From positions 124,001-188,000 of the forward strand of contig NZ_CANNFF010000005.1 of the NCBI RefSeq assembly GCF_947503855.1: DNA of 64,000 nucleotides. Direction: 5' to 3'. Positions 1 to 11,120 of this stretch are shown here, in pieces. The position numbers and the translations under genes are program-made. Source of the stretch: an uncultured Polaribacter sp. Its GTDB lineage: Bacteria; Bacteroidota; Bacteroidia; Flavobacteriales; Flavobacteriaceae. The notes under the pieces are model-generated. The model was not told the DNA's origin and did no database searches. It saw nothing but the letters and a program-made list of their open reading frames with translations. Numbering within the stretch: position 1 is the stretch's first letter; each line of letters opens with the position of its first letter.

Positions 1-600
1 TTCTTCTAAACTTAAAACTGCTGATGCAGATGCTAAAGGCTCTAAAGTAACATCACTTAAACCTAAATCTGCACTTTTTACACAACGACCAATATTTCTG
101 ATAGAAGACACCTGACCAACCACTACATGAAAATTAGCTTCTAAACGACCACCATACATTCCAATTGGTTCTTTAATGTCTGCTTGAGAATCTACTTTAA
201 ACTCTTGTGGTAAAACATGTATAATTTCTTCACCAGGTAACATAACTAGTTTATGAACTTGGTTTACAAGATTTTCAATATCCAACTGATCTATAACCTC
301 ATCTGCATTGTTTCGTGTAATATAATCTGAGTGATGCAAACTTCTAATATGCTGTCCTGCAATACCTACAACGACTTCTTTAATCGTTTGACCCGAAACA
401 CTTTCTGCTTCGTCTACAGCTTGCTGTATTGATTGTATGGTTTGTGTAATATTACTTACTACACCTCTTTTTACACCTAAACTTTTGGCTTTACCAATAC
501 CTACAACTTCAATTTTATTGTATTCGTTTTTACGACCAATCATGGCAACAATTTTGGTTGTACCAATATCTAAACCAACAGCTATTTTATTGTTTTCCAT
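1..600 (-). CDS. ftsA: Cell division protein FtsA (3' part beyond window)
   Basis: Actin-like ATPase that tethers FtsZ to the membrane and recruits the divisome. Reading from the ATG at 598-600, the 200 visible codons begin MENNKIAVGLDIGTTKIVAM, the phosphate-1 motif of the FtsA/MreB actin fold (DIGTTK), followed by the FtsA-specific 1C region (VVVGIAGQHIRS, then the stretch around VLPQEF). The frame is still open at base 1, so the C-terminal half and the membrane-targeting helix are outside the window. It lies 6 bp after ftsQ on the same strand, the standard ftsQ-ftsA order, so it should be the distal part of the dcw operon; ftsZ would be expected just beyond the left edge. Confidence 0.97.
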   Translation of the reverse strand, partial: MENNKIAVGLDIGTTKIVAMIGRKNEYNKIEVVGIGKAKSLGVKRGVVSNITQTIQSIQQAVDEAESVSGQTIKEVVVGIAGQHIRSLHHSDYITRNNADEVIDQLDIENLVNQVHKLVMLPGEEIIHVLPQEFKVDSQADIKEPIGMYGGRLEANFHVVVGQVSSIRNIGRCVKSADLGLSDVTLEPLASASAVLSLEE

Positions 601-606
601 TTTGAT

Positions 607-1332
607 TTATTTTGTGCACACAACTTGGTTGTGATATTTTACTGTAATTGTTTTATAATTCTGAATCGTTTTATTTTTATACGTTGTATTATAAAACGCT
701 TTTAATTTTTTAAATTTTACCTCAATGTCTTCTAAATTGCCAAAATCTATTTTATAATCTCCACTTCTAACAGAAAAAACAAACTCATTTTCTGCAGATT
801 TGTGGATACATACTATTTCTTTTTTAAAAAAATCATCTTTTAAAATTACTTTAACAAAAGGTAAAATTTCTTTAATTTCTTGGTCTTTTTTTACTCCCGA
901 AATCAACAAAACTCTTGCAGAAAAAACATCAGACAAAGGAACCTTTACCCCTTGTTTATCAATGTAATAAGAACTATTTTTTGATACAATTCTTGCAATA
1001 GGTTCACGTTGTTTTACTACTGTTTTTAGAATACCATTAACGGTGTAAAATACAGCCGCTTTTTCTACATATGGATTTTTTAAAATATTATTTTCTAAAC
1101 TATATAAATCTAAGATAGATTTTGCTTTGTTTTTGACTGTTTCATTATTTTGTATTAACAATTTATTAACCATATTATGGGTTAAAAAATTATTGTCTCC
1201 AGCCTCAAAATTAACAGATATATCTACGATCTTTTTTTGACTATTTCTTTGTAACGAAAAACCATATAACAAACTTAAACCGATAAGTAAACACAGTAAC
1301 AGTAGGTGTTTTAATATTTTTTTAAACTTCAT
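607..1332 (-). CDS. ftsQ: Cell division protein FtsQ/DivIB
   Basis: Bitopic divisome protein of 241 residues that links early and late division proteins. A single N-terminal membrane segment (about residues 8-26) is preceded by lysines, then comes a periplasmic part with a POTRA-like region around residues 34-105 (ending in the NPYVEKAAV and VKQREPIARI stretches seen in Bacteroidota FtsQ) and a beta-rich C-terminal part. Sequence conservation is low in this family, so position between murC and ftsA is the main support. The start codon overlaps the 3' end of murC by 11 bp, implying translational coupling. Confidence 0.92.
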   Translation of the reverse strand: MKFKKILKHLLLLCLLIGLSLLYGFSLQRNSQKKIVDISVNFEAGDNNFLTHNMVNKLLIQNNETVKNKAKSILDLYSLENNILKNPYVEKAAVFYTVNGILKTVVKQREPIARIVSKNSSYYIDKQGVKVPLSDVFSARVLLISGVKKDQEIKEILPFVKVILKDDFFKKEIVCIHKSAENEFVFSVRSGDYKIDFGNLEDIEVKFKKLKAFYNTTYKNKTIQNYKTITVKYHNQVVCTK

Positions 1333-2674
1333 AACTTTGCTCTTTTAACAAGGTTTCTGTAACGGTATTTACCAACACTCCAACGTCTCCTGCACCTAAC
1401 ATAACCACAATTTTTGCAGTGGCGTTTTTAATATCTTTTACAAGATTATTTTTTTGTGTTAACTTTTTTTGACTAGTATTGATTTTATTTAATAACCAAT
1501 CTGAATTTACACCTGCAATTGGTTTTTCTCTTGCTGGATATATATCTAACAATAAAACTTCATCAAACTTAGAAAGTGCACTTGCAAAATCATCTACAAA
1601 ATCTTTGGTTCTAGAAAATAAATGAGGTTGAAATACCACCAAAACCTTTTCGTTTGGGTACATTTCTCTAATCGAATTTTCTACGGCATTTATTTCTGTT
1701 GGATGATGTGCATAATCGTCTATTAAAACAAAATCTGCTGTTTTTATCTTATAAGAAAATCTTCTTTTTACTCCTTTAAAATTTTCTAACCTTTCCTTAA
1801 TTACCTCTAAAGAAACACCGTAAACATCTGCCATCGCCAATGCTGCTAACGCATTCATAACATTATGCTTACCTGGTAAATAAAAAGATATATTTTTAAT
1901 TATTGATGTAGGTGTAGTTACATCAAAAACATACTTTCCTTTATGTATTTGTAAATTGTGCGCTGTGTAATCTGCTTTATCTTCAATTGCATAGGTTACC
2001 CCTTTTAAAGGCAAACCTTTGGCCACAATTAAAGTATCTGATACTTTGTTAGAAAACTCTGCAAAAGAAGTTGTTATAGCTTCTTCATTTTTATAAATAT
2101 CTAAATGATCGGCATCCATAGAGGTTACACAAGCAATATTTGGACTTAGTTTTAGGAAAGATCTATCAAACTCATCTGCTTCTACCACAGAAACTTTATC
2201 ATCACCTAAAATTAAATTAGAATTGTAATTTTCTGCAACGCCACCCAAAAATGAAGTCGCATTTACATGCGCCATAATATGCCCTAAAATAGCCGAAGTC
2301 GTAGTTTTACCATGTGTGCCTGCAACTGCTAAACAAAATGTACTTTCTGTAATTTTACCTAAAATTTCCGCTCTTTTTAAAATGGTAAAATCATTTTTTA
2401 TAAAGTAATTTAGTTGCGTATGCGCTTTAGGAACTGCTGGTGTAAAAATTACCAAAGTTTTATTTTTATCTAAAAATGAAATAGGTATGTTTTTTACAGC
2501 ATCTTCAAAATGAATTTCTATACCCAAATCCATTAAATCTTTTGTAATTTGGGAGGATGTTTTATCATAACCCGCAACATTTTTACCATTCACGCTAAAG
2601 AAACGAGCAATTGCACTCATTCCAATACCGCCAATTCCGATAAAAAAAATGTTATGATAACTTTTTAAATTCAT
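1322..2674 (-). CDS. murC: UDP-N-acetylmuramate--L-alanine ligase MurC
   Basis: Adds L-alanine to UDP-MurNAc, the first amino acid of the peptidoglycan stem peptide, in the cytoplasm. The 450 residues fit the family length. Seen in order: the N-terminal Rossmann-like UDP-binding domain ([13 protein letters not shown], residues 11-23), the central ATP-binding loop GTHGKTTT (119-126), the DADHLDIY and DDYAHHP motifs, and the C-terminal ligase domain ([11 protein letters not shown]). Its start overlaps the end of murG by 4 bp (ATGA type) and its end overlaps ftsQ, so it is an internal gene of the dcw operon. Confidence 0.97.
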   Translation of the reverse strand: MNLKSYHNIFFIGIGGIGMSAIARFFSVNGKNVAGYDKTSSQITKDLMDLGIEIHFEDAVKNIPISFLDKNKTLVIFTPAVPKAHTQLNYFIKNDFTILKRAEILGKITESTFCLAVAGTHGKTTTSAILGHIMAHVNATSFLGGVAENYNSNLILGDDKVSVVEADEFDRSFLKLSPNIACVTSMDADHLDIYKNEEAITTSFAEFSNKVSDTLIVAKGLPLKGVTYAIEDKADYTAHNLQIHKGKYVFDVTTPTSIIKNISFYLPGKHNVMNALAALAMADVYGVSLEVIKERLENFKGVKRRFSYKIKTADFVLIDDYAHHPTEINAVENSIREMYPNEKVLVVFQPHLFSRTKDFVDDFASALSKFDEVLLLDIYPAREKPIAGVNSDWLLNKINTSQKKLTQKNNLVKDIKNATAKIVVMLGAGDVGVLVNTVTETLLKEQSYEV

Positions 2675-3765
2675 TTATGTAATAGTTTTTCTACTTCGTC
2701 TACAATATCTTTTGTGGCACTGGGTAATGCCAATTCTTTTATATTTTCTGCCAAACTTTGTTGTTTGCCAATGTCTTTTATTAAGGTTTCTAACACTACA
2801 GGAAATGTATCCAATTCATTTTCTCTAATTAGTAAAGCAGCATGCTTATCTACAATAGATTTTGCGTTTTTTGTTTGATGATCTTCTGATACATTTGGCG
2901 ATGGTATAAATACTACCGGTTTGCCAACAATACATAATTCTGAAACCGAACTTGCACCGGCTCTAGAGATAATGATATCTGCAGCTGCATAAGCCAAATC
3001 CATTTTATTTATAAATTGATGCACTTGAACGTTTTGAACCTCATTGTGTTTTTTATAATTATGATAATACAACTTACCACATTGCCAAATAATTTGAATG
3101 TTTTGAGATTTAAACAATTCTAAATTATTTTCTATGAGTTCATTTATTTTTTTTGCTCCTAAACTTCCTCCTAAAACTAAAATGGTAGTTTGCTTTTTAT
3201 TTAACTTAAAAAAATCTACAGCTTGTTCTTTTTTTGAATGAACATTTAACAAATCTTGTCTTACAGGGTTGCCCGTTTTTACTATTTTTTCTTTTGGAAA
3301 AAAGCGTTCTAAATTATCATAAGCAACACAAATTTTACTTGCTTTTTTACTTAGTAATTTATTGGTAATTCCTGGGTAAGAATTTTGTTCTTGTATTAAT
3401 GTTGGTATCTTTTTTTTGTTTGCCATTATTAAAGTAGGCCCACTTGCAAAACCACCAGTACCAATAGCTATATGTGGTTTAAATTTTCTAATTATTTTAT
3501 TTGCACTCCACAAACTACTCATCAACTTAAAAGGAAATAATAGATTTTTAGCTGTTAATTTTCTTTGGATACCAGAAATCCATAAGCCTTTTATTTTATA
3601 ACCTGCTTGTGGCACTTTTTCCATTTCCATTTTATCTTTTGCGCCCACAAATAAAAATTTAGCATCAGGGAAACGCACTTTTATTTCGTTTGCAATTGCA
3701 ATTGCAGGGTAAATATGACCACCTGTACCACCTCCAGAAATTAATATATTAATCGATTGTTTCAT
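2671..3765 (-). CDS. murG: Lipid II synthase MurG (GT28 GlcNAc transferase)
   Basis: Transfers GlcNAc from UDP-GlcNAc to lipid I on the inner face of the membrane, giving lipid II. The 364-residue protein has the GT-B fold signatures of MurG: the N-terminal glycine-rich loop [12 protein letters not shown], the GTGGFASGP segment, the C-domain GGSLGA loop, and the donor-binding stretch [12 protein letters not shown] followed by [14 protein letters not shown]. It overlaps ftsW upstream by 17 bp and murC downstream by 4 bp, so expression is very likely coupled across all three. Confidence 0.97.
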   Translation of the reverse strand: MKQSINILISGGGTGGHIYPAIAIANEIKVRFPDAKFLFVGAKDKMEMEKVPQAGYKIKGLWISGIQRKLTAKNLLFPFKLMSSLWSANKIIRKFKPHIAIGTGGFASGPTLIMANKKKIPTLIQEQNSYPGITNKLLSKKASKICVAYDNLERFFPKEKIVKTGNPVRQDLLNVHSKKEQAVDFFKLNKKQTTILVLGGSLGAKKINELIENNLELFKSQNIQIIWQCGKLYYHNYKKHNEVQNVQVHQFINKMDLAYAAADIIISRAGASSVSELCIVGKPVVFIPSPNVSEDHQTKNAKSIVDKHAALLIRENELDTFPVVLETLIKDIGKQQSLAENIKELALPSATKDIVDEVEKLLHK

Positions 3766-4933
3766 GCAGAATATCTAAAGGGTTATCATCTAAAATTTCT
3801 TCTTCTGTAACTGTTTTGGTTGCACTAACACTTAAAATCATACCTAATGCAAAACAGGTCATCCAAATAGAAGTACCACCACTACTTATTAAAGGCAATG
3901 TTTGCCCTGTAACAGGAAACAAGTTTGTAGCTACTGCCATATTTATGGTTGCTTGAAAAACAATAGGAATACCTACTGCTAAGACCAACAATGTTCCAAA
4001 AATTGTAGTGGTTTTTTTTATCACTATAAAAATTCTAAAAAGTAATAAAAAGAAAATAGAAACAATTACAAAACCGCCAACTAAACCATATTCTTCTATA
4101 ATTATTGCAAAAATAAAATCTGATGACGATTGTGGTAAAAAGTTTTTTTGTACACTTTTACCTGGACCAACACCAAAAGAACCTCCTGTTACAATAGCTA
4201 TTTTTGCTTTTTCAACTTGGTATGATTCTTTACCTCCTTCTTTAGAAAAATTCTCTATTCTATTTTGCCAAGTTTGAACTCTATTGGGCATTGCATCTGG
4301 AAACGCTTTTGCTATTAGTATAAAAAAAGTAAGTGCTACTAGACCAGTACCTAACACCAAACCAATATATTTTATAGGATAACCACCAATAAAAGTAATT
4401 AATAAAATCATAGAAAATATAATAGCTGTGGTTGAGAAGTTTGCAGGTAATATTAAAATTAAAACTGCAAAAACGGGGAGCCAAAGTTGCCAAATACTTT
4501 CTTTAAACTGAATCTTTTTTTCTTTGTTTTTAGCTAAATATCGTGCCACATACACCATTAAAACCAAACCTGCTAGGGTAGACGTTTGAAAACCAATACC
4601 TCCAATACGAATCCACCTACTTGCATTTGCACCACCAATAGTGGTTCCTTGTGCTAAGGTTACAATCAAAAGAACAATAACAATAGGCAGCATAATTACA
4701 GAGCCTCCAGAAAAATATCTATAAGGCACTTTATGTACTGCATAAATAATTGCAAAACCTAAAATTAACAACACAGCATGTTTTACTAGATGCCCTAAGG
4801 TTGAACCATTACCTACCACATATACCAAATTTGTACTAGCGCTATAAACTGGCATAAAAGAAAAAACAGCCAAAATAGCTACAATAGCCCAAATGGTTTT
4901 ATCTCCTTTAATATGTTTAAATATGGTTTTCAA
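3749..4933 (-). CDS. ftsW: SEDS-family peptidoglycan glycosyltransferase FtsW
   Basis: Polytopic SEDS protein that polymerises septal glycan from lipid II together with FtsI. The 394 residues contain about ten hydrophobic segments. Family landmarks seen are [19 protein letters not shown], the large periplasmic loop starting [11 protein letters not shown] and containing [28 protein letters not shown] in pieces typical of FtsW/RodA, and the C-terminal [17 protein letters not shown] signature. It follows murD after a 62-bp gap, the largest gap in this operon, and overlaps murG. Confidence 0.96.
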   Translation of the reverse strand: MKTIFKHIKGDKTIWAIVAILAVFSFMPVYSASTNLVYVVGNGSTLGHLVKHAVLLILGFAIIYAVHKVPYRYFSGGSVIMLPIVIVLLIVTLAQGTTIGGANASRWIRIGGIGFQTSTLAGLVLMVYVARYLAKNKEKKIQFKESIWQLWLPVFAVLILILPANFSTTAIIFSMILLITFIGGYPIKYIGLVLGTGLVALTFFILIAKAFPDAMPNRVQTWQNRIENFSKEGGKESYQVEKAKIAIVTGGSFGVGPGKSVQKNFLPQSSSDFIFAIIIEEYGLVGGFVIVSIFFLLLFRIFIVIKKTTTIFGTLLVLAVGIPIVFQATINMAVATNLFPVTGQTLPLISSGGTSIWMTCFALGMILSVSATKTVTEEEILDDNPLDILHETID

Positions 4934-4995
4934 TCTTAGTTTTTTTTATTTTTTTTTGGGAAATGAAATTATTCTTTCTAACTAATAAAATAGAT

Positions 4996-6378
4996 TTAAA
5001 GACTTTTTACCGCATTTTTAAATTGCCAACCTCTGTCTTCGTAATTTGTAAAAAGATCGAAACTTGCACAAGCTGGCGATAATAAAACAGCCTCACCTTT
5101 TTCTGACAATTTATAAGAAACTTTTACAGCCTCTTCTGCCCCTGCAGTTTCTACAATAATATCTACAACATTCCCAAAAGTGTCTTTTATTTTTTGATTA
5201 TCTACACCTAAACATATAATTGCTTTTACTTTTTCTCTAACCAAAGGAAGTAGGTCTGTATAGTCATTTCCTTTATCCACACCGCCCACAATCCAAATGG
5301 TTTGTTTATCCATACACTCTAAAGCATAAAAAGTAGCATTTACATTGGTTGCTTTAGAATCGTTAATATATTCTACTCCTTTTATTTTGGCTACATTTTC
5401 TAATCTATGTTCTGCACCTTCAAAGTTTTCTAAACTTTCTTTAATGGTTTGTTTTCTAACTTTTAACAATTGTGCAGCCATTGTTGCTGCCATTGCGTTT
5501 TTTGTATTGTGTTTTCCTTGGATTGATAGGGTTGATGTTGGCATTTGTATTGTGTCTTTTGTTATATTTATGTTGATTGTATTGTCTTTTACATAGGCAC
5601 CAAACTCTAACTCTTTTTCTAATGAAAAAGGAATTAATTTTGCTGCAGTTTTATTATTTTCTAACCAATTGGTAATTGCAGTATTATCTGCATCATAGAT
5701 TAAAAAATCTTTTTCTGTTTGGTTTTTTGTTATTCTAAATTTTGATGAAATATATTTGTTAAAATCATAGTCGTATCTATCTAAATGATCTGGGGTAATA
5801 TTTGTAATAATAGCAATATGTGGTGTAAATTCTTGAACCCCGTCTAACTGAAAACTACTTAACTCTAATACATAATTGGTATAGTTTTGTGTAGCTACTT
5901 GTTCTGCAAAACTTTGTCCTATATTTCCTGCAACACCAACATTTAAACCTCCTTTATTTAAAATATGATGCGCTAACAAAGTGGTGGTTGTTTTACCATT
6001 AGAACCTGTAATACCCACTATAGTAGCCTCTGTAAACTGAGCTGCAAACTCAATTTCTGAAATAACAGGTATCTCGCTGTCCTTCAATTTTAAAATCAAA
6101 GGAACATTGTCTGGTATACCCGGACTTTTTACTACAACATCTGCACTTAAAATTTTAGCTTCTGTGTGTTTTTTTTCTTCAAAATCAATAGTGTTATTTA
6201 TAAGAATTTCTTTGTATTTTTTAGCTATTTTACTTTTATCAGAAACAAATACCTGAAAGTTTTTTTGAATTGCTAGAATAGCTGCTCCTACGCCACTTTC
6301 TCCCGCACCAAGCACAACAATTTTCTGCTCTTTTTGTAAAGAGTTTTTAGTGTTGTTATGTAATGCTTGATGTTTCAT
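4996..6378 (-). CDS. murD: UDP-N-acetylmuramoylalanine--D-glutamate ligase MurD
   Basis: Adds D-glutamate to UDP-MurNAc-L-Ala. The 460 residues include the dinucleotide-like loop VVLGAGESGVGAA (21-33), the P-loop GITGSNGKTTTT (122-133), NITPDHLDRY, the INDSKATN motif of the C-terminal domain, and a C-terminal LLSPACASFDLF stretch diagnostic of MurD. The first 17 or so residues before IVVLGAG are longer than in most relatives; an internal start is possible, but no ATG lies closer to the motif. It sits 24 bp after mraY in the dcw operon. Confidence 0.96.
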   Translation of the reverse strand: MKHQALHNNTKNSLQKEQKIVVLGAGESGVGAAILAIQKNFQVFVSDKSKIAKKYKEILINNTIDFEEKKHTEAKILSADVVVKSPGIPDNVPLILKLKDSEIPVISEIEFAAQFTEATIVGITGSNGKTTTTLLAHHILNKGGLNVGVAGNIGQSFAEQVATQNYTNYVLELSSFQLDGVQEFTPHIAIITNITPDHLDRYDYDFNKYISSKFRITKNQTEKDFLIYDADNTAITNWLENNKTAAKLIPFSLEKELEFGAYVKDNTININITKDTIQMPTSTLSIQGKHNTKNAMAATMAAQLLKVRKQTIKESLENFEGAEHRLENVAKIKGVEYINDSKATNVNATFYALECMDKQTIWIVGGVDKGNDYTDLLPLVREKVKAIICLGVDNQKIKDTFGNVVDIIVETAGAEEAVKVSYKLSEKGEAVLLSPACASFDLFTNYEDRGWQFKNAVKSL

Positions 6379-6402
6379 TTATAATTAAATATCGTTTTGT
6401 TT

Positions 6403-7629
6403 TTACCTTAACTTTAAGGTTACAATGGTAAATACAGCCAATAAGATGCCTACAATCCAAAAACGGACTACAATTTTACTTTCGTGATAACTCAACTTTT
6501 GATAATGATGATGCAAAGGAGACATTTTAAAAATTCTTCTACCTTCGCCAAATTTCTTTTTAGTGTATTTAAACCAAGATACTTGTAGAATAACAGAAAG
6601 ATTTTCTACTACAAAAATTCCTGCTAAGATTGGCAGAAGCAACTCTTTTCTAATAGAAATTGCAATAACTGCTATAATTCCACCAATAGTTAAACTACCC
6701 GTATCTCCCATAAATATTTGTGCTGGATAGGTATTGTACCAAAGAAACCCAATTAATGCACCTGCAAAGGCAAGTATAAAAACAGTCATTTCTCCTGAGT
6801 TTGGTATGTACATTACATCTAAATAATCTGCAAAAATGATGTTACCAGAAACCCAAGCAAAAACTGCTAAGGTTACTACCATAATTGCAGAAGAACCTGC
6901 TGCTAAACCATCTATACCATCTGTTAAATTAGCTCCATTAGAAATGCCTGTTACTATAAAAACAGTAATAAAAATGAAAATAATCCATCCATACTTTTCG
7001 TAACCATCACCTAAAAAACTTACTGCTTTTGAGTAATCTAACTCGTTATTTTTAAAAAACGGAACTGTTGTTTTTGTAGATTTATGGGCATCCCCAAAAA
7101 CTTGCTTTTTACCATTTGCCTGAACCATTTGTTGTTCTACTGGCAACTGTTCTTTAATAGTTACGTTTTCATTAAAATACAGCATAGAACCAACAATTAC
7201 CCCTAAACCAATTTGTCCTAAAACTTTAAACTTTCCTTTTAAACCAGCTTTGTCTTTTTTAAATACTTTTATGTAATCATCTAAAAAACCTATTAAGCCC
7301 ATCCAAACAGTGGTAATTAATAAGATGATGATATAAATATTATCTAGTTTTGCTAACAAAAGTGCTGGAATTAACGTGGCTAAAATTATAATGACACCTC
7401 CCATTGTTGGCGTACCTGATTTTTGCACTTGCCCTTCTAAACCTAAATCTCTAATAGACTCTCCTACCTGCTTTTTTTGTAAAAATCGAATGATTCTTTT
7501 TCCATAAATTGCAGAGATTAATAATGATAAAATAAAAGCTGCAGCTGCTCTAAACGTAATAAACTGAAACACACTAGCTCCAGGAATACTAAATTGACTT
7601 TCTAAATATTGAAATAAATAATACAGCAT
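6403..7629 (-). CDS. mraY: Phospho-N-acetylmuramoyl-pentapeptide transferase MraY
   Basis: Integral membrane enzyme that moves phospho-MurNAc-pentapeptide onto undecaprenyl phosphate, making lipid I. The 408-residue protein carries the family signatures: GTPTMGG, the aspartate pair in GFLDDYIKV, the [13 protein letters not shown] nucleotide-binding loop, FMGDTGSL and the HHHYQ histidine motif. A hydrophilic insertion of about 40 residues (near 170-210) between membrane segments makes it longer than the roughly 360-residue proteobacterial form, as in other Bacteroidota homologues I know. The gap to murE is one base. Confidence 0.97.
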   Translation of the reverse strand: MLYYLFQYLESQFSIPGASVFQFITFRAAAAFILSLLISAIYGKRIIRFLQKKQVGESIRDLGLEGQVQKSGTPTMGGVIIILATLIPALLLAKLDNIYIIILLITTVWMGLIGFLDDYIKVFKKDKAGLKGKFKVLGQIGLGVIVGSMLYFNENVTIKEQLPVEQQMVQANGKKQVFGDAHKSTKTTVPFFKNNELDYSKAVSFLGDGYEKYGWIIFIFITVFIVTGISNGANLTDGIDGLAAGSSAIMVVTLAVFAWVSGNIIFADYLDVMYIPNSGEMTVFILAFAGALIGFLWYNTYPAQIFMGDTGSLTIGGIIAVIAISIRKELLLPILAGIFVVENLSVILQVSWFKYTKKKFGEGRRIFKMSPLHHHYQKLSYHESKIVVRFWIVGILLAVFTIVTLKLR

Positions 7630-7630
7630 T

Positions 7631-9097
7631 TTATTGGTTTTTTAGTTGATTAAAACAATTGGTAACTTCTTCTAAATCATCAAAATGAGTTCGTTCTCCA
7701 TTAATATCTTGATAATTTTCGTGCCCTTTACCTGCAATTAAAATAATGTCTCCTGCTTCAGAAAACTTGCAAGCAGTTTTAATGGCTTGTTTTCTATTTA
7801 ATACAGTAATTGTTTTTTTATAATTTTCTGGCGCAACCCCTGCTTCCATTTCATCTAAAATAGTTTGTGGATTTTCTGTTCTTGGGTTGTCTGATGTAAA
7901 AACTACTTGATTGCTTAATTGCGATGCAATATGCGCCATTTTTGGTCTTTTGGTTTTATCTCTATCGCCACCACAACCCACAACTGTTATTAGTTTTTCG
8001 TTACCAGTTCTAATATTATTAATGGTTTCTAATACATTTTTTAATGCATCTGGTGTGTGTGCGTAATCTACAATTGCAGTTACTCCATCACTAGAAACTA
8101 TATACTCAAACCTACCATTAACATTTTCTAATCGACTAACAAGAGTTAAAACTTCTAGTTTTTCTAACCCCAACAATTCTGCTGTTGCAATAATTGCGGT
8201 TAAATTGTAAATATTAAAAACACCAATTAATTTAGTCCAAACCTCTATACCGTCTACAGAAATTAACGTACCCGACAATTGCTTTTCTAAAATTTTCGCT
8301 TTAAAGTCTGCAATGGTTTTTAAGGCATATGTTTTTTTGGTAGCCTTTGTATTTTGCAACATAAAGTTGCCATTTTTATCATCTAGATTCGTAAGGGCAA
8401 ATGCCGATTTTGGCAAACCATCAAAAAACTGTTTTTTTACATTTCTATATTCTGCAAAGGTTTCGTGATAGTCTAAATGATCATGAGATAGATTGGTAAA
8501 AATACCACCTGCAAAATGTAAACCCTCTGTTCTTTTTTGATGAATTCCATGAGAACTCACTTCCATAAAACAATAATCTACACCTGCTGCCAACATTTTA
8601 TCTAAATAAGAGTTGATTGTTACAGAGTCTGGGGTAGTATGTGTTGCCTTAAACTCAATATCATTAACCAATATTTTTACAGTTGACAATAAGCCAACTT
8701 TATAACCAGCTTTTTTAAATAATTGATATAAAAGTGAAGCTACTGTAGTTTTACCATTGGTACCTGTAACCCCAATTAAAGGCATTTTTTCTGAAGGATT
8801 GTTGTAATAATTAGCTGCCATTATTGCCAAAGCAACACTAGAGTTAGCTACTTTTACATAGGTAACTTCCTCTTGTTTTGTAACAGGAACATCCTCGCAA
8901 ATAATTACACTTGCACCAAAATCTATCGCTTTCTCTATAAACAAATGACCATTTACAGAAACCCCTTTTTGAGCAACAAAAACATCGTTTTTTGTTACTT
9001 TTCTAGAATCGAAAACAAGGTTATTTATTTGGATGTTGGTGCTTCCAAAAACTTGCTGTATTGCAACCTTATATAATATGTCTTTTAAATTTTTCAG
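7631..9097 (-). CDS. murE: UDP-MurNAc-tripeptide ligase MurE, probable CTG start
   Basis: Adds meso-diaminopimelate to UDP-MurNAc-L-Ala-D-Glu. Seen are the P-loop [10 protein letters not shown] (about residues 110-119 in the long form), the HDHLDYH motif, DYAHTPD and DNPRTENP, the DNPR form typical of DAP-adding enzymes. The first ATG (8942-8944) would remove about 51 residues of the N-terminal domain (437 aa). The reading frame continues upstream with conserved MurE residues ([10 protein letters not shown], then [18 protein letters not shown]) to an in-frame stop at 9110-9112. In that extension I find no ATG, GTG or TTG; the CTG at 9095-9097, one base after the ftsI stop, gives 488 residues, the normal family length. 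A start codon substitution or sequencing error could explain this. Confidence 0.93.
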   Translation of the reverse strand: MKNLKDILYKVAIQQVFGSTNIQINNLVFDSRKVTKNDVFVAQKGVSVNGHLFIEKAIDFGASVIICEDVPVTKQEEVTYVKVANSSVALAIMAANYYNNPSEKMPLIGVTGTNGKTTVASLLYQLFKKAGYKVGLLSTVKILVNDIEFKATHTTPDSVTINSYLDKMLAAGVDYCFMEVSSHGIHQKRTEGLHFAGGIFTNLSHDHLDYHETFAEYRNVKKQFFDGLPKSAFALTNLDDKNGNFMLQNTKATKKTYALKTIADFKAKILEKQLSGTLISVDGIEVWTKLIGVFNIYNLTAIIATAELLGLEKLEVLTLVSRLENVNGRFEYIVSSDGVTAIVDYAHTPDALKNVLETINNIRTGNEKLITVVGCGGDRDKTKRPKMAHIASQLSNQVVFTSDNPRTENPQTILDEMEAGVAPENYKKTITVLNRKQAIKTACKFSEAGDIILIAGKGHENYQDINGERTHFDDLEEVTNCFNQLKNQ

Positions 9098-9098
9098 T

Positions 9099-11114
9099 TT
9101 AAAACAGTTTTAATGTAATTGTTTTTCCTTTTTCTAATTTTGCTCCATTTTTAAGTGATTGAGATTGCACTTTACCCACTCCATCAACCTTTACTTTTAA
9201 ACCTAAGTTTTCTAATAAAGACAAGGCATCCATAGCAGACATACCTTTTACATTTGGTACTTTTGTATAGTTTTTACTTAATAAAGAATTGTAATTCTGA
9301 TAAGCCTTATCTATTTCTTCAAATTGAACAGCATCATCTACAGATTGCTTATCTGTAGGCGTTGTTGTATATATTTTTTGAGCAATTTCTTTAAAAACAG
9401 GTCCCGCAACTGTTGCTCCATAATATCCTTTTTCTTTTTTAGGATCATGAATTACCACAATACAAGAGTATTTAGGATTTTCTACAGGAAAAAATCCAGC
9501 AAAAGAAGCTACATAATGTTTATTAGAATACCCAGCTGCAATGGTTTTACCGTCTTCATCAACATGTTTTGGTAAGTATTTTTTTGCTGTACCGGTTTTA
9601 CCTGCCATAGAAAAATTAGGCGAATAAATATTATTTGCAGTTCCTTTTACAACCACATTTTCCATTATTTTTTTAATTTTGTTTAAAGTTTCTTGAGAAG
9701 CTATTTTTGGATTTATCACTTCCACATCAAAAACTTTTGCTACTTTATCCTGTCTTTTTACTTCTTTTATAAAACGTGGTTTTACCATAACCCCATTATT
9801 TGCAACAGCGTTGTAAAACATTAGTGTTTGCATTGGTGTTACAGAAATACCATAACCCCAAGACATCCATTCTAAAGAAATTTTATTCCATCTTTTGTCT
9901 GACGGTTTTGGTACCACAGGCCTACCTTCGCCTTTAATCTGAAAGCCTACAGGTTTTGTAAAACCATAGTTATCTAATTTTTGTATAAATTTTTCTGGTT
10001 GGTGATCATAATGTTTACGAATCAACTTAACAATACCCACATTAGAAGAAACCTCAAAAACTCTAGCTGCAGAAATTTTACCATACCCACCTCTATGAGA
10101 ATCTTCGACTTTAGAACCATGTATATAAATTCTACCTTTTTCTGTATCTACAACCGTAGATGTATCTATTACTTTGTCATCTAAAGCTGCCATTAAACTT
10201 GCTAGTTTAAAAGTTGAACCTGGTTCATGACTTTCCCAAACCGCATAGTTTCTTTTTTCGTAGTATTTGCCTTTAGAAGTTCTGCCCAAATTAGAAATGG
10301 CTTTAATTTCTCCTGTAGCAGTTTCCATAACTACAGCACAACCATGATCTGCCTCAAAATACTCTAACCTTGCTAACAATGCATGGTGTGTAATATCCTG
10401 TATATTAACATCTATTGTTGTTATTACATCATGCCCATCAACAGGTTCTTTTTCGTTATAATCTGTTATCGGTTTCCATTTATTTTTCGCAATTTTTTGT
10501 TCCCATCTCAAACCATTTTCGCCTTGCATATAATCTGCAAAAGCCCCTTCTATACCAGCTTCACCTCTAAAATCGTCATAACCAATTGTTCTTTCTGCAA
10601 TTTTGCCAATTGGATGTGCACGCTCTGTTCTGTGTTTTGCTATAAAACCACCTTTATAAACTCCCAAATTAAATATTGGAAATTTCTTCATCTTTAAATA
10701 ATCTGTATACCCTATATTTCTTGCAATCAAAAAATACCTTCTTTTTTTATTCTTAGCACTTCTTAATCTGTTTTGATGATAGCTAACTGAGTTACCTAAT
10801 AATTCTGATAATTTTGTAGCCAGCCCAACAATGTTTTCTTCAAAAACTTTATCATCTACGGTTACCAAATCCATGTAGATTGTAAATTTAGACATAGAAG
10901 TTGCTAACAAATTACCATCGGCAGCATAAACATTACCTTTGTTTGCATAAATAGTATCTTGCCTAATTGTAAGTTCTGTTGCTAGCTTTCTGTAAGTATC
11001 TCCATGAACATGTTGCAGGTTTACTACCCTAAACACAATTGCAAATAAAAAGAGGGCCATAAAAGCAACTACCCAGTAGAATTTAGTAAGAATGCCTTTT
11101 TTATGAGTTGCCAA
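9099..11114 (-). CDS. ftsI: Penicillin-binding protein FtsI/PBP3 with PASTA domain
   Basis: Division-specific transpeptidase that cross-links septal peptidoglycan; one N-terminal membrane helix (about 11-33) and a periplasmic body. The dimerisation domain is followed by the transpeptidase domain with S-x-x-K at 300-303 (STFK), SSN at 356-358 and KTG at 506-508, the three catalytic motifs. Residues about 615-671 (beginning KVPNVKGMSAMDALSLLENL) form a PASTA domain, usual for Bacteroidota FtsI but absent in E. coli. It sits between the ftsL-like gene (6 bp gap) and murE (1 bp gap). Confidence 0.97.
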   Translation of the reverse strand: MATHKKGILTKFYWVVAFMALFLFAIVFRVVNLQHVHGDTYRKLATELTIRQDTIYANKGNVYAADGNLLATSMSKFTIYMDLVTVDDKVFEENIVGLATKLSELLGNSVSYHQNRLRSAKNKKRRYFLIARNIGYTDYLKMKKFPIFNLGVYKGGFIAKHRTERAHPIGKIAERTIGYDDFRGEAGIEGAFADYMQGENGLRWEQKIAKNKWKPITDYNEKEPVDGHDVITTIDVNIQDITHHALLARLEYFEADHGCAVVMETATGEIKAISNLGRTSKGKYYEKRNYAVWESHEPGSTFKLASLMAALDDKVIDTSTVVDTEKGRIYIHGSKVEDSHRGGYGKISAARVFEVSSNVGIVKLIRKHYDHQPEKFIQKLDNYGFTKPVGFQIKGEGRPVVPKPSDKRWNKISLEWMSWGYGISVTPMQTLMFYNAVANNGVMVKPRFIKEVKRQDKVAKVFDVEVINPKIASQETLNKIKKIMENVVVKGTANNIYSPNFSMAGKTGTAKKYLPKHVDEDGKTIAAGYSNKHYVASFAGFFPVENPKYSCIVVIHDPKKEKGYYGATVAGPVFKEIAQKIYTTTPTDKQSVDDAVQFEEIDKAYQNYNSLLSKNYTKVPNVKGMSAMDALSLLENLGLKVKVDGVGKVQSQSLKNGAKLEKGKTITLKLF

Positions 11115-11120
11115 TTTAAA

